Assembly (NCBI GenBank): GCA_963643165.1
Contig: CAVIJD010000031.1
Location: forward strand, 1-28,703
Reading direction: 5' to 3'
DNA from: F23-D06 sp963643165
GTDB lineage: Bacteria > Bacteroidota > Bacteroidia > Bacteroidales > WCHB1-69
Length of the DNA: 28,703 nt
This document shows positions 7,634 through 15,633 of this stretch, piece by piece. The notes beneath the pieces were generated by a model. That model saw only the letters and a program-made list of their open reading frames with translations, made no database searches and was not told where the DNA came from. Positions within the stretch are counted from its first letter, which is position 1. Each line of letters starts with the position of its first letter. The position numbers and the translations under genes are program-made.

Positions 7634-8788
7634 CTATTTTTTCAGGGCTGCAATTTCCTTGATGGCGTTGATGCAGGTGTCAATTTCCTCTTCGGTGTTG
7701 AACGCGCCGATGCTCAGGCGGACGGTGCCGTCGATGGGCAGCGTGCCGAGGCGTTCGTGTACCAGCGGGGCGCACTGCAGACCGGTGCGGCAGGCAATGT
7801 CATAGTCCACGTCCAGCATGGTGCCGACATCCAGTGCGGCAAAGCCGCGGACGTTGAGCGACAGCACGGGATTCTGGTTCTCGGTGGAAGTGGCGCAATA
7901 GACGGTGACGCCGTCGATGTCGCGCACGCCGTCGCGAAGACGCTTCCAGAGCTTCATCTCCTGCTCGTGGATGTTTTCGATGCCTTTTTCGGTGATCCAT
8001 TTCACGCCGCGGTAGAGTCCGCTGATGCCGAGCATGTTCATGGTGCCGGCCTCAAGACGGTAAGGATACTCCTCAAGGTGGGTGCGGACGGCTGAACGTA
8101 CGCCCGTGCCGCCGAAGCGGGTCTGACGCACCTCAACGCCTTCGCAAACGTAGGAGCCGCCGATGCCCGTGGGTCCCATCAGACATTTGTGACCCGTAAA
8201 AGCGTAGGCGTCAACACCATAGTCCAGCATGTTCATCTCCACAGCACCGGCGCCTTGGCTGCCATCTACGATGAAGGTCAGGCCGTTCTCTTTGCACACT
8301 TTGCCAATCTCTTTGATGGGCTGCACCGTTCCGATGACATTGGAACACTGGGTACACACCACAAGGTTGGTGTTGGGACGGATGGCTTTCCGGAAGTCGT
8401 CAGGGTCCACATAGCCGGCCTCGTCAAAAGGCAGGTAGGTGACTTCAATCATGCCCTGCTGCTCGAGGCAGTACAGGGGGCGCAGCACCGAGTTGTGCTC
8501 AAGCATGGTGGTGATGACATGGCCGCCCTGCTTTACAAGTCCTTGTATGAGGATGTTCAACGAGTCGGTCGCGTTGTAGCTGAACGTCAGACGACGCTCG
8601 TCTTTGCCGCCGTTGAATAGTTTGGTCAACATCCGGCGGGTGTCGGTGAGCAGCTCGCCGGTCTCGATGCCAGCATCATACCCGGCACGGCCGGGACTGA
8701 CACCATGAACGCGGTAGAATGAGTCCATGAAGTCGTAAACCTCTTTCGGTTTCGGAAACGATGTGGCGGAATTGTCTAAGTATATCAT
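7634..8788 (-). CDS. Cysteine desulfurase-like class V aminotransferase
   Basis: A 384-residue PLP enzyme of fold type I. Visible features: N-terminal YLDNSATSFPKP, the PLP-stacking His in LEHNS (H98), the pyridine-binding Asp in VDGSQGAG (D175), the Schiff-base lysine in TGHKCLMGPTG (K201), and a candidate catalytic Cys in RTGLQCAP (C339). This pattern fits the 'cysteine desulfurase family protein' subgroup of class V aminotransferases rather than housekeeping IscS or SufS, and no scaffold gene (iscU, sufU) is nearby. The likely reaction is cysteine to alanine plus persulfide, or a related selenocysteine/cysteine lyase reaction. It lies between threonine dehydrogenase and an EamA transporter on one strand, downstream of the repeat array at 8811-9003. 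Confidence 0.85.
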   Translation of the reverse strand: MIYLDNSATSFPKPKEVYDFMDSFYRVHGVSPGRAGYDAGIETGELLTDTRRMLTKLFNGGKDERRLTFSYNATDSLNILIQGLVKQGGHVITTMLEHNSVLRPLYCLEQQGMIEVTYLPFDEAGYVDPDDFRKAIRPNTNLVVCTQCSNVIGTVQPIKEIGKVCKENGLTFIVDGSQGAGAVEMNMLDYGVDAYAFTGHKCLMGPTGIGGSYVCEGVEVRQTRFGGTGVRSAVRTHLEEYPYRLEAGTMNMLGISGLYRGVKWITEKGIENIHEQEMKLWKRLRDGVRDIDGVTVYCATSTENQNPVLSLNVRGFAALDVGTMLDVDYDIACRTGLQCAPLVHERLGTLPIDGTVRLSIGAFNTEEEIDTCINAIKEIAALKK

Positions 8789-8810
8789 ATCAATTGTATT
8801 TTATTCTTAA

Positions 8811-9003
8811 TCTTATTTGTAACGTTCTTTCAGGTTTGGGGTGTTGAAAACACCCCGTTCTATTGTGTTTTAATCTTATTTGTAACGTTCTTTCAAGTTT
8901 GGGGTGTTGAAAACACCCCGTTCTATTGTGTTTTAATCTTATTTGTAACGTTCTTTCAAGTTTAAGGTGTTGAAAACAACAACCCTTTTTTACTGTATTT
9001 TAT
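8811..9003 (-). repeat. Three tandem 63/63/67-bp copies of the upstream gene's 3' end
   Basis: Copies begin at 8811, 8874 and 8937 (plus-strand TCTTATTTGTAACGTTCTTT). A fourth, partial match at 9004-9024 is the true end of the threonine dehydrogenase gene, so each copy repeats the last codons (K-E-R-Y-K) and the TAA stop. Copies 1 and 2 differ by one base; copy 3 is diverged. Copies 1 and 2 each contain the perfect inverted repeat GGGGTGTT/AACACCCC with a 3-base loop (8838-8856 and 8901-8919). No U-tract follows the hairpins in the transcribed direction. The array fills nearly all of the gap between the dehydrogenase stop and the desulfurase-like start. Confidence 0.95.
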
Positions 9004-9005
9004 TC

Positions 9006-9956
9006 TTATTTGTAACGTTCTTTCAAGACTTTGAGCATGTCCTCCGTCATTGACGCCAGGTCAAAGGTAGGTTTGAATCCCCATTCCTCGCGGGCGCAGC
9101 TGTCGTCCATGCGGTCCGGCCAAGAGTCGGCGATGCCTTGGCGCAACTCGTCATATACATACTCCATTTCGAAGCCGGGGACGTGTTTTTTGATCTCGTT
9201 ATAAATCATCTCGGGCTCAAAACTCATGGCCGTGATGTTGAAGGAGTTGCGGTGGATGAGTTTTGACGGGTCTGCTTCCATGAGATCCATAGCGGCCTTG
9301 AGGGCATCCGGCATGTACATCATGTCCATGAAGGTGCCTTTCGCGATGGGGCAGGTGAACTTCTCCCCCTTGACGGCGGCATAGTAGATCTCGACGGCGT
9401 AGTCGGTGGTGCCGCCGCCCGGCAGTGTCACGTTGGAAATCAGTCCGGGGAAGCGTACCGAGCGCGTGTCAACGCCGAAACGTTTGAAGTAATAGTCGCT
9501 GAGCAGCTCGCCGGTGACTTTCGTGACGCCGTAGATGGTCTTCGGGCGTTGGATGGTGTCTTGCGGGGTCATGTCGTGCGGGGTTTCAGGGCCGAACGAA
9601 CCGATGGAACTGGGCGTGAAGAGGGCGCAGCCCATCTCGCGCGACACTTCGAGGCAGTTGAGCAGCGCTCCGATGCCGACATTCCATCCTAACATGGGAT
9701 TGGCTTCTGCCTTTGCGGAGAGGATGGCCGCCAGATTGTAGATGGCGTCGATCTTGTATTTCTTGACGGCATCTGCTATCTCTTGTGCGTTGGTGGCATC
9801 GATTTTGCACGAAGGGCCGGCTTCTGCCAAGTCGCCTTTCAGCGGGTAAATCATGTCGGCGGCGACAACGTTGTCCGTGCCGTATTGTTTGCGCAGGGCA
9901 GGGGTCAGTTCTGAACCGATCTGTCCGCAAGCTCCAATAACCAGTATTCTTTTCAT
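9006..9956 (-). CDS. L-threonine 3-dehydrogenase, SDR (epimerase-like) type
   Basis: A 316-residue extended short-chain dehydrogenase. The NAD-binding glycine motif is GACGQIG (8-14) and the catalytic pair is Y142/K146 in YGVTK. The stretches FGVDTRSVRFPG, PGGGTTDYAVEIYYAAVKG (179-197) and MMYMPDALKAAMD (212-224) are hallmarks of the SDR-type threonine dehydrogenases known from Bacteroidetes, trypanosomes and animals, unlike the zinc MDR-type Tdh of E. coli. It would oxidise L-threonine to 2-amino-3-ketobutyrate with NAD+ in the cytosol. The usual partner, glycine C-acetyltransferase (kbl), is not in this window. A well-spaced -33/-7 promoter lies upstream. A generic NAD-dependent epimerase is the fallback call. 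Confidence 0.85.
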   Translation of the reverse strand: MKRILVIGACGQIGSELTPALRKQYGTDNVVAADMIYPLKGDLAEAGPSCKIDATNAQEIADAVKKYKIDAIYNLAAILSAKAEANPMLGWNVGIGALLNCLEVSREMGCALFTPSSIGSFGPETPHDMTPQDTIQRPKTIYGVTKVTGELLSDYYFKRFGVDTRSVRFPGLISNVTLPGGGTTDYAVEIYYAAVKGEKFTCPIAKGTFMDMMYMPDALKAAMDLMEADPSKLIHRNSFNITAMSFEPEMIYNEIKKHVPGFEMEYVYDELRQGIADSWPDRMDDSCAREEWGFKPTFDLASMTEDMLKVLKERYK

Positions 9957-10004
9957 CGCAAATTATTTTAATTAGTTGTTATACATTTTTTTCAAAAAAG
10001 CGTG

Positions 10005-10037
10005 CAAAAGTACAAAAAATGAGAATTGGCTGCAAAA
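10005..10037 (-). promoter_or_regulatory. -33/-7 promoter of the threonine dehydrogenase gene
   Basis: Minus strand TTTTG (10037-10033), 20 bases, then TACTTTTG (10012-10005), a good match to the Bacteroidetes TTG-N~20-TAnnTTTG promoter. The ATG is at 9956, leaving a leader of about 45 bases. Confidence 0.75.
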
Positions 10038-10060
10038 TGAAAATGAGGTTCTCGCCCGGC

Positions 10061-11455
10061 TTAATGGACGATTCTCAGTTCGTCAAGCTGCAGCCGCACT
10101 TTCAGCCATTCGGCAAGTGCTTTCTCTTTCGCGGCGCCGCCCGCCCCGCTTGCCCAGCGGATGTAAAGGGTGGGCGTTGTCCGGTGCTCCATGGTCTTCG
10201 GATTATAGTATTCCATGCTTGCAATGGCCAACTCCTCAATCCCGGGATACTGGACGTGTATTTCTTTGGCGACCTGTTTGGCTTGGGTGCTGGTGCCGGT
10301 GATCTTGCGGATCTGCGCCTCCATCGCGCGGATGGTGGAGTCCTGCTGCTGGATGATGTCCTCTTTTTTCTGTATCAGGTTCTCGATGATCTTGTTCTGC
10401 TCGGTGATGTCGATGGTTTCGCCCGTCTGCCGCACGACAAGCCTCGTGTTCTTGAGCCCGTATTTGTCGCAGACGATGTTTTGCATCTTTTCGAGACTCT
10501 CGTTGGAGAGTGTTTTCCCTACCAGTGACAGTTCGATGGTCTGGCTGCGCGGATGGTACTCGCGGTTGCATTTGATGATTTGCGTGTTCTGCATCAGCGC
10601 ATTGTCCTGTATGTCGTTCACAAACCTTATGCTTTGCGTGTTGAAAGCCGACTCTTTAACCACATCGATGGCCAGGAAGATGCTCGGCACCAGCACGACG
10701 GCGGTGAATATGGAGACGAGCCGCTTTTCTTTGCGTTTGCGCTTTGCGTCGGAGAAGTTCTTTTTAGGGAAGCCGAGAAAGCGGACCATCAGGAAGGTGG
10801 CGAGGGCGATGAAGAAGGAGTTGATGAAGAAGAGGTAGAACGCGCCGAGAAAATAGCCGATCTGTCCCGTGGCGATGCCGAAGCCTGCGGTGCAGAGCGG
10901 CGGCATCAAGGCGGTGGCTATCGCCACGCCCGAGATGACGGTGAAGGGCTGCGACTTCCGCGAGGTGGCGACGATGCCCGCCAGTCCGCCGAAGAAGGCG
11001 ATGAACACATCGAAGATGGTTGGGCGGGTGCGTGCCAGCAATTCCGACTGCGCGTCGCTGATGGGGGAGATCAAAAAGTAGAGGGTGGAGGCCGTGAGGC
11101 TGATCAGCACCATCACGACCAGGTTTTTGAGCGATTTGCGCAGCAGGTCTTCGTCGAGGATGCCGACGGAGAGCCCGATGCCGTTGATGGGACCCATCAG
11201 CGGGGAGATGAGCATGGCGCCGATGATGACCGCCGTGGAGTTCACGTTCAACCCTACCGAAGCCACGATGATGGCGAAGAAGAGGATCCAGACGTTCACG
11301 CCGCGGAATTCCACGCTCTTGGAGATGGATTCTACCGTCATCGGATAGTCGGTGTCGTCCCTCAGCTGCGTGTATTTGCGGAGGGCGACCCAAAACGAAC
11401 GTGCCGTTCTCGAGACCGGCTTTTTCTTCTTCGGAGATGTTTCAGGCGTGTCCAT
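10061..11455 (-). CDS. DUF389 family membrane protein
   Basis: A 464-residue inner-membrane protein. A DUF389 core with about seven hydrophobic helices spans residues 53-266. It includes the family signature NSTAVIIGAMLISPLMGPI (72-90) and the conserved TALMPPLCTAGFGI (181-194). A basic cytosolic loop (230-245, KK..KRKRKEKR) precedes the last helix. The remaining ~195 residues are soluble, with a predicted coiled coil at 351-385 and a small alpha/beta end domain. The biochemical function of DUF389 is not established. It starts 21 bases after the hisS stop on the same strand, so it is probably co-transcribed with hisS. Confidence 0.85.
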   Translation of the reverse strand: MDTPETSPKKKKPVSRTARSFWVALRKYTQLRDDTDYPMTVESISKSVEFRGVNVWILFFAIIVASVGLNVNSTAVIIGAMLISPLMGPINGIGLSVGILDEDLLRKSLKNLVVMVLISLTASTLYFLISPISDAQSELLARTRPTIFDVFIAFFGGLAGIVATSRKSQPFTVISGVAIATALMPPLCTAGFGIATGQIGYFLGAFYLFFINSFFIALATFLMVRFLGFPKKNFSDAKRKRKEKRLVSIFTAVVLVPSIFLAIDVVKESAFNTQSIRFVNDIQDNALMQNTQIIKCNREYHPRSQTIELSLVGKTLSNESLEKMQNIVCDKYGLKNTRLVVRQTGETIDITEQNKIIENLIQKKEDIIQQQDSTIRAMEAQIRKITGTSTQAKQVAKEIHVQYPGIEELAIASMEYYNPKTMEHRTTPTLYIRWASGAGGAAKEKALAEWLKVRLQLDELRIVH

Positions 11456-11476
11456 AGTCGCGGCTGTGTCAGGGGG

Positions 11477-12856
11477 TTACTGTCCGCATTCCCGGTGTGC
11501 GGTGATGTGCCGGGCAAGGTCGTCAAGCGTCATTGCCTGCTGTGTGCCGTCGGCCATGTTCTTGAGCGTATAGATGCCTTTGGCGCGTTCGTCTTCTCCG
11601 GCAATGACCACAAAGGGGATGTGCTTGGCGTTGGCGTAGGTCATCTGCTTGCCGATCTTGACGTTGTCGGGGTAGATCTCGGCCGAGAGCCCGTGTCCTC
11701 TCAAGGCGCGGAGCCCTTTGAGGGCATATTTCTCGTCTTCGCCGCCGAAGTTGAGGAACAGCGCGTTTACGGGGTTCTGGATGCTGGCGGGGAACAGCCC
11801 GAGTTCGTCCAGCACGTCGTAGATGCGTTCGGCGCCGTAGGAGATGCCCACGCCCGACATGTTCTTGAGGCCGAATATGCCCGTGAGGTTGTCGTAGCGG
11901 CCGCCGCCGGAGATGCTTCCCATGGCGGCGTCGCGGGCCTTGACTTCAAAGATGGCCCCCGTGTAGTAGTTCAGCCCTCGCGCCAGGGTGATGTCAACCT
12001 CTAGGGTGGCTGAAAGGGCCATGTCGTGGGCGTAGTCGAGCACTGTGGTCAACTCTTCGATGCCTTTCATGCCGGTTTCGCTGCCGGCGAGGAGTTCTTT
12101 CAATTTCTCCAGTTTCTCGGCGTTGCTGTACTGGCCGAAAGAGAACACCGGCGACAGTTTGGCGATGGCCTCACGGCTGATGCCTCGTTCTTCCATCTCG
12201 CGGCACACTTCGTCTTGCCCGATTTTGTCCAGTTTGTCCATAGCCACGCAAAGGTCGGTGACGCGGTCAGCCTCGCCGATGACTTCAGCGATGCCGGAGA
12301 GGATTTTGCGGTTGTTGATTTTTATGGTTACGGCGATGCCGAAACGGTGGAAGATCTCGTCGGTGATCTCAATGAGTTCTGCTTCGTTGAGGAGGGACGG
12401 ACTGCCGATGATGTCGGCGTCGCATTGGTAGAACTCGCGGTACCGTCCTTTCTGGGGTCTGTCGGCGCGCCACACGGGCTGCATCTGGTACCGTTTGAAC
12501 GGGAAAGTGAGTTCGTGCTGATGCTGCACCACAAAGCGCGCGAACGGCACGGTGAGGTCATAGCGCAACCCCTTCTCACACAGTTTGGAGGCCAGCCGGT
12601 TTGCGGTGAGTCCGGGCTCTCCGAAGTCAACGTTGTGCGTAAAGTCGCCGGAGTTCAAGATCTTGAACAACAGGCGGTCGCCCTCTTCGCCGTATTTGCC
12701 CATCAGGGTGGTCAGGTTCTCCATGGCCGGGGTCTCGATGGGGAGATAGGCGTGGCGGTGAAAGACAGAACGGATGGTGTCGAAGATATAGTTCCGCCGC
12801 ATCATTTCGACGGGCGTAAAGTCGCGGGTTCCTTTGGGGATAGATGGTTTTACCAT
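11477..12856 (-). CDS. hisS: Histidyl-tRNA synthetase
   Basis: A class II aminoacyl-tRNA synthetase that charges tRNA-His. The start is placed at the ATG giving MVKPSIPKGTRDFTP, the usual N-terminus; an ATG 33 bases upstream (12889) overlaps the -7 box. The protein has 459 residues. Motif 2 is RADRPQKGRYREF (130-142), the histidine-specific loop is ARGLNYYTG (292-300), and motif 3 comprises SISGGGRYDNL (314-324) and GVGISYGAERI (335-345). An anticodon-binding domain occupies about 360-459. It is first in a two-gene unit with the DUF389 gene. Confidence 0.97.
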   Translation of the reverse strand: MVKPSIPKGTRDFTPVEMMRRNYIFDTIRSVFHRHAYLPIETPAMENLTTLMGKYGEEGDRLLFKILNSGDFTHNVDFGEPGLTANRLASKLCEKGLRYDLTVPFARFVVQHQHELTFPFKRYQMQPVWRADRPQKGRYREFYQCDADIIGSPSLLNEAELIEITDEIFHRFGIAVTIKINNRKILSGIAEVIGEADRVTDLCVAMDKLDKIGQDEVCREMEERGISREAIAKLSPVFSFGQYSNAEKLEKLKELLAGSETGMKGIEELTTVLDYAHDMALSATLEVDITLARGLNYYTGAIFEVKARDAAMGSISGGGRYDNLTGIFGLKNMSGVGISYGAERIYDVLDELGLFPASIQNPVNALFLNFGGEDEKYALKGLRALRGHGLSAEIYPDNVKIGKQMTYANAKHIPFVVIAGEDERAKGIYTLKNMADGTQQAMTLDDLARHITAHRECGQ

Positions 12857-12886
12857 AGGTGTTTCACTGTTTTTATTAAGACGGCG

Positions 12887-12894
12887 CAAAGGTA
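12887..12894 (-). promoter_or_regulatory. -7 element of hisS
   Basis: Minus strand TACCTTTG matches TAnnTTTG and is followed by GCGCCGTC, the same downstream bases as at 12964 and, with one change, 27369. It lies 31 bases before the chosen ATG (12856) and overlaps the alternative upstream start, which supports the downstream start. Confidence 0.65.
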
Positions 12895-12963
12895 CGCAAT
12901 TTTTCGGGACACGGCAGCGGCGAACATTTAGACATGGGAACTGTTTTGCTTTCCATAAAAGTG

Positions 12964-12971
12964 TATCTTTG
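12964..12971 (+). promoter_or_regulatory. -7 element of the small T9SS cargo gene
   Basis: TATCTTTG followed by GCGCCGTC. A TTTG at 12945-12948 is a possible -33 box, with a shorter than usual 15-base spacer. It is divergent from the hisS promoter, with only about 70 bases between the two -7 boxes. Confidence 0.65.
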
Positions 12972-13007
12972 CGCCGTCAAACAAATAACAAATCCAAAAT
13001 AACTGTT

Positions 13008-13934
13008 ATGAAAAAACTTTATTTCTTGCTCTGCCTTTTCGCTCTGTCTTTGCAGACGATGGCTCAAACCCCCTCTGTGGCTGTCTCTGTTGACAGCGTG
13101 ACCTCCCTCTCCATTACGGCGACTTTTACCCCGAATGAGGCCTGCGCCTCGTATGTCTATGTGATCAGCACCCAAGAAGAGATGCAGACCTGGGCGGCAA
13201 TGTTCCAGACTACCATTGAGACGCTGGTGCCGATGTGGGGCATCACAACCAGTGGCGTCAGCTCCTACACTTGGGAAGACATGGCCCCCGCCACGGAATA
13301 CACGATCTATGTGATTCCTTACGCCGCCGACAGTTCCGCAGGCCCTATGGTTACCGCCCCCGCCACTACGCTGACGCTGGGCGACGATGGCGTCTCTGTC
13401 GTCGAGATGCAGGTGGTGGTGCTGTCCGATTCTTCGGTGCTGACGAAAACTACCCCGAACAGCTCTACCGCCGTCTATAAGTACGGACTGATCACCAAAC
13501 AACTCCACGACTCCCTCGGCAGCGCTTTGGATTCTTTCCTGCTCGATTATTGGGAAAACTACGACCTGCACGATGCCTATCTGTATGAGGAGTGGACCTG
13601 GGAAGGCCTGCACGATGTCGATTACTATGCCTGCGCCCGCGGCAAGAACGCTAACGGCGAATGGGGCACGCTGACAATCATCCCGTTCAGCACGCTGACG
13701 GGCATCGCCGACAATAAACAGGATGTCCGCATCTATCCTAACCCCGCTGGCGAATACCTGAAAATTGAGGGCGAAACGGTTCGCAAAGTGGAGATCTTCA
13801 GTCTGGCAGGTCAGCGGATTGCGTCTTACAATGCTTTGGACGGTCACATTACGGTGCCGGTTTCCGGTTATGCGCCGGGCATTTATATGGTGCGTATCAA
13901 TGATAACACGGTCCGTAAGGTGGTTGTGAAATAG
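13008..13934 (+). CDS. Small secreted T9SS cargo protein
   Basis: A 308-residue exported protein starting at the ATG that gives a signal peptide (MKKLYFLLCLFALSLQTMAQ). Residues about 25-125 resemble a fibronectin type III fold (SVTSLSITATFTPNE..., ATEYTIYVIPYA). The middle (128-230) is unrecognised. The end, from about 238, is a type A T9SS sorting domain: VRIYPNPAGEYLKIEG, VEIFSLAGQRI, GIYMVRI and the C-terminal KVVVK. The protein should cross the outer membrane by T9SS and be released or anchored after cleavage of the tail. No catalytic motif is visible. It is monocistronic, and its terminator lies inside the converging gene. Confidence 0.85.
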   Translation: MKKLYFLLCLFALSLQTMAQTPSVAVSVDSVTSLSITATFTPNEACASYVYVISTQEEMQTWAAMFQTTIETLVPMWGITTSGVSSYTWEDMAPATEYTIYVIPYAADSSAGPMVTAPATTLTLGDDGVSVVEMQVVVLSDSSVLTKTTPNSSTAVYKYGLITKQLHDSLGSALDSFLLDYWENYDLHDAYLYEEWTWEGLHDVDYYACARGKNANGEWGTLTIIPFSTLTGIADNKQDVRIYPNPAGEYLKIEGETVRKVEIFSLAGQRIASYNALDGHITVPVSGYAPGIYMVRINDNTVRKVVVK

Positions 13935-13943
13935 TCTTTGGCG

Positions 13944-15410
13944 TCAGAAAGTCACCTGAATGCCGAAATGTATCAGTCCCCTCTTGAAAGAGAGGGGGCT
14001 TTTTTGTTGCCGCCCTAAGGCATATTCGAGATAAAAGAGCCCGGACTTGACGGCCAGGTGTATGCCGCCACCAATGCCGAATGGCGAGTCTGACCGGTAA
14101 TAGCTGTCGAGTTGCTGCTCGTAGGTGCCGCCGTCGAAGAAAAGGCAGGCGTACGAGTTTTTCCCGAACAGGTAGCGGAGCTCTGCCGAGTAGAGCAGGT
14201 AGGTGGAGGCGTTGAGGTCGTTGACTTTGAAGCCGCGGATGTTGCCGGGACCTCCGATGTCAATGAGTTCGTTGCGGCAGTGCGGCCCCGACAGCAGAGA
14301 GCCGCCTTTGAGCCGTGCGGTGACGGTCCAGTGTTTGCCGAACGGCAGATAGCCCTGTATGCTCCCCGTGATGCAGTAACTGGTCTTTTGCAAGGGGATG
14401 TTTTGATAAAAGGTGTCGTCCAACTGACTGTTTTTGATGATCTTGCGTCGTCCGGCTGACAGGTTGGCGGAGAGGTCGATGCCTTTCCGCGGGTTGAAGA
14501 GATAGTCGAGCCGGCGGTAGCGGAAGCGCAGCCCGTAGAGGGTTTTGCGGTAGTCGATGAAGCTCGAGTCGTCGTCAAGTCGTACCAGTGCGGCATTCAG
14601 CACCGACGAGCCGGTGTAGTCGAAGCAGGGCTCGATGTAGCTGTTGTTGACGAAGGCGTAAGGGAGGCCGGCGTGGAAGTTGAGGTTGAGGTAGGAGGTG
14701 TCGCGCTTGTCGAGCACAAAGGTCCCGTTGATGCCGAAACGGGTCCGGAAGAGGTACGGGAAGTTTACGGAGAGGTCGAGGTGCTGCGAGTGGCGGCTGC
14801 CGCTGTACCAATGGAGTCCGACGCTTTCGCCCAGCCGGAAGAGGTTCTGCAGCGACAGCGTCAGCTCCCCGTTGACGGTGGTGCGCCCCGCTTTTTCGTC
14901 CACGGGTACCAGCCCGATGTAGCCGTCAAACAGGTTGGTGTTTTTCTTGTTCAAATAGACGTAAAGGCAGGCTTTGTCTTTCACGAACGTCACGTCGGCA
15001 TTGCCGGCAACGGTGGCGTAGGGCAGTTCTTCCAGTTTCCCGGTCACTTTCTGCATCACTTGTTCGCTGTAGGGCATGCCGCGCTTCAGCCCGAGGTAGG
15101 GGTAGAGAAAACTGCGGGATATTTTGACGTTGCCTTTGACGATGATGGAGTCGAAGGTGACAAACAGCCCGGAGTCGATGACGAGCACCGGGGTCATGTC
15201 GCCGGCTTCCGGGCAGGCCGCTCTCAGGGAGACGGCGGCAAAAGGGTAGCCGCTGTTTTCGAGCCGCTGCAAGGTCTTCTCAGCCTTTTCGGGGTAGTCG
15301 GACAGGTCAGAATCCCACGGGACGGCGGGCTTTTCGTGCTGGCCGAACAGCATTCCGCCGCGTAAAAGGACAAGGAGAATGAATATGATATGTGTGACGT
15401 TGTGCTTCAA
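13944..15410 (-). CDS. Omp85/BamA-superfamily outer-membrane protein
   Basis: The open frame extends to 15560, but upstream starts give no signal peptide and run through the divergent gene's promoter. A TTG at 15410 yields a classic signal peptide (MKHNVTHIIFILLVLLRGGM, cleavage near FGQ) and a 488-residue protein. One or two POTRA-like segments follow (VTFDSIIVKGNVKISRSFLY...), then a beta-barrel of the D15/surface-antigen family. The barrel contains GGPGNIRGF, the conserved L6-type RGF motif, and ends in the aromatic QVTF. Fewer POTRA domains than BamA suggest a TamA- or TpsB-like paralogue rather than the essential BamA. It converges on the T9SS gene with a 9-base gap and is divergent from the lipoprotein gene. 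Confidence 0.75.
   Translation of the reverse strand: MKHNVTHIIFILLVLLRGGMLFGQHEKPAVPWDSDLSDYPEKAEKTLQRLENSGYPFAAVSLRAACPEAGDMTPVLVIDSGLFVTFDSIIVKGNVKISRSFLYPYLGLKRGMPYSEQVMQKVTGKLEELPYATVAGNADVTFVKDKACLYVYLNKKNTNLFDGYIGLVPVDEKAGRTTVNGELTLSLQNLFRLGESVGLHWYSGSRHSQHLDLSVNFPYLFRTRFGINGTFVLDKRDTSYLNLNFHAGLPYAFVNNSYIEPCFDYTGSSVLNAALVRLDDDSSFIDYRKTLYGLRFRYRRLDYLFNPRKGIDLSANLSAGRRKIIKNSQLDDTFYQNIPLQKTSYCITGSIQGYLPFGKHWTVTARLKGGSLLSGPHCRNELIDIGGPGNIRGFKVNDLNASTYLLYSAELRYLFGKNSYACLFFDGGTYEQQLDSYYRSDSPFGIGGGIHLAVKSGLFYLEYALGRQQKSPLSFKRGLIHFGIQVTF
13978..14005 (+). terminator. Rho-independent terminator of the small T9SS gene
   Basis: CCCCTCT (13978-13984), 6-base loop, AGAGGGG (13991-13997), then GCTTTTTT. 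It lies 44 bases past the T9SS gene stop at 13934 and entirely within the last codons of the converging Omp85-family gene (coding for ..KSPLSFKRG..). The U-tract is present only in the plus direction. Confidence 0.75.
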
Positions 15411-15458
15411 GTGGGATGAAAAACAGGTCCGTAAAAAACTATCTTTTTTGAAATTTAG

Positions 15459-15466
15459 TATCTTTG
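15459..15466 (+). promoter_or_regulatory. -7 element of the lipoprotein/OMP/flippase operon
   Basis: TATCTTTG followed by GCACG, 26 bases before the lipoprotein ATG at 15493. No -33 TTG at ideal spacing is seen. Confidence 0.6.
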
Positions 15467-15492
15467 CACGATTTTTTAATTTCATAACGACA

Positions 15493-15633
15493 ATGAAAAG
15501 AATTATTGTACTGATAGTGATGTTTTTCTTTGCTGGAGCACTGTTTACGGCATGTGACACGCAAAAGAAATGTGCCGCGTACGGCCATTATGCCTGCTAT
15601 GAGGGGCAGAGTCAGAATGCTGTTTCAGAATAA
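15493..15633 (+). CDS. Small lipoprotein (46 aa)
   Basis: A 46-residue peptide with a signal sequence MKRIIVLIVMFFFAGALFTA and a lipobox cysteine at 21 (FTAC), so the mature lipoprotein would be only about 26 residues: CDTQKKCAAYGHYACYEG and a short tail. Small Bacteroidetes lipoproteins with a CxxxKKCAAYGHY-like core are familiar to me, but I know no function for them. Mature cysteines remain at 27 and 35 besides the lipidated one. It is the first gene of a plus-strand operon, and its last 17 bases overlap the start of the following outer-membrane protein gene. Confidence 0.75.
   Translation: MKRIIVLIVMFFFAGALFTACDTQKKCAAYGHYACYEGQSQNAVSE

Noticed and set aside
8811..9003. Possible CRISPR-like array
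   Set aside because: The whole 63-bp unit is repeated with no variable spacers, and it contains the neighbouring gene's last codons.
10553..12004. 483-codon plus-strand frame across the DUF389 and hisS genes
   Set aside because: It spans the antisense of two clear genes and their junction, has no promoter, and is rich in H, G, E, D and R as expected of a shadow.
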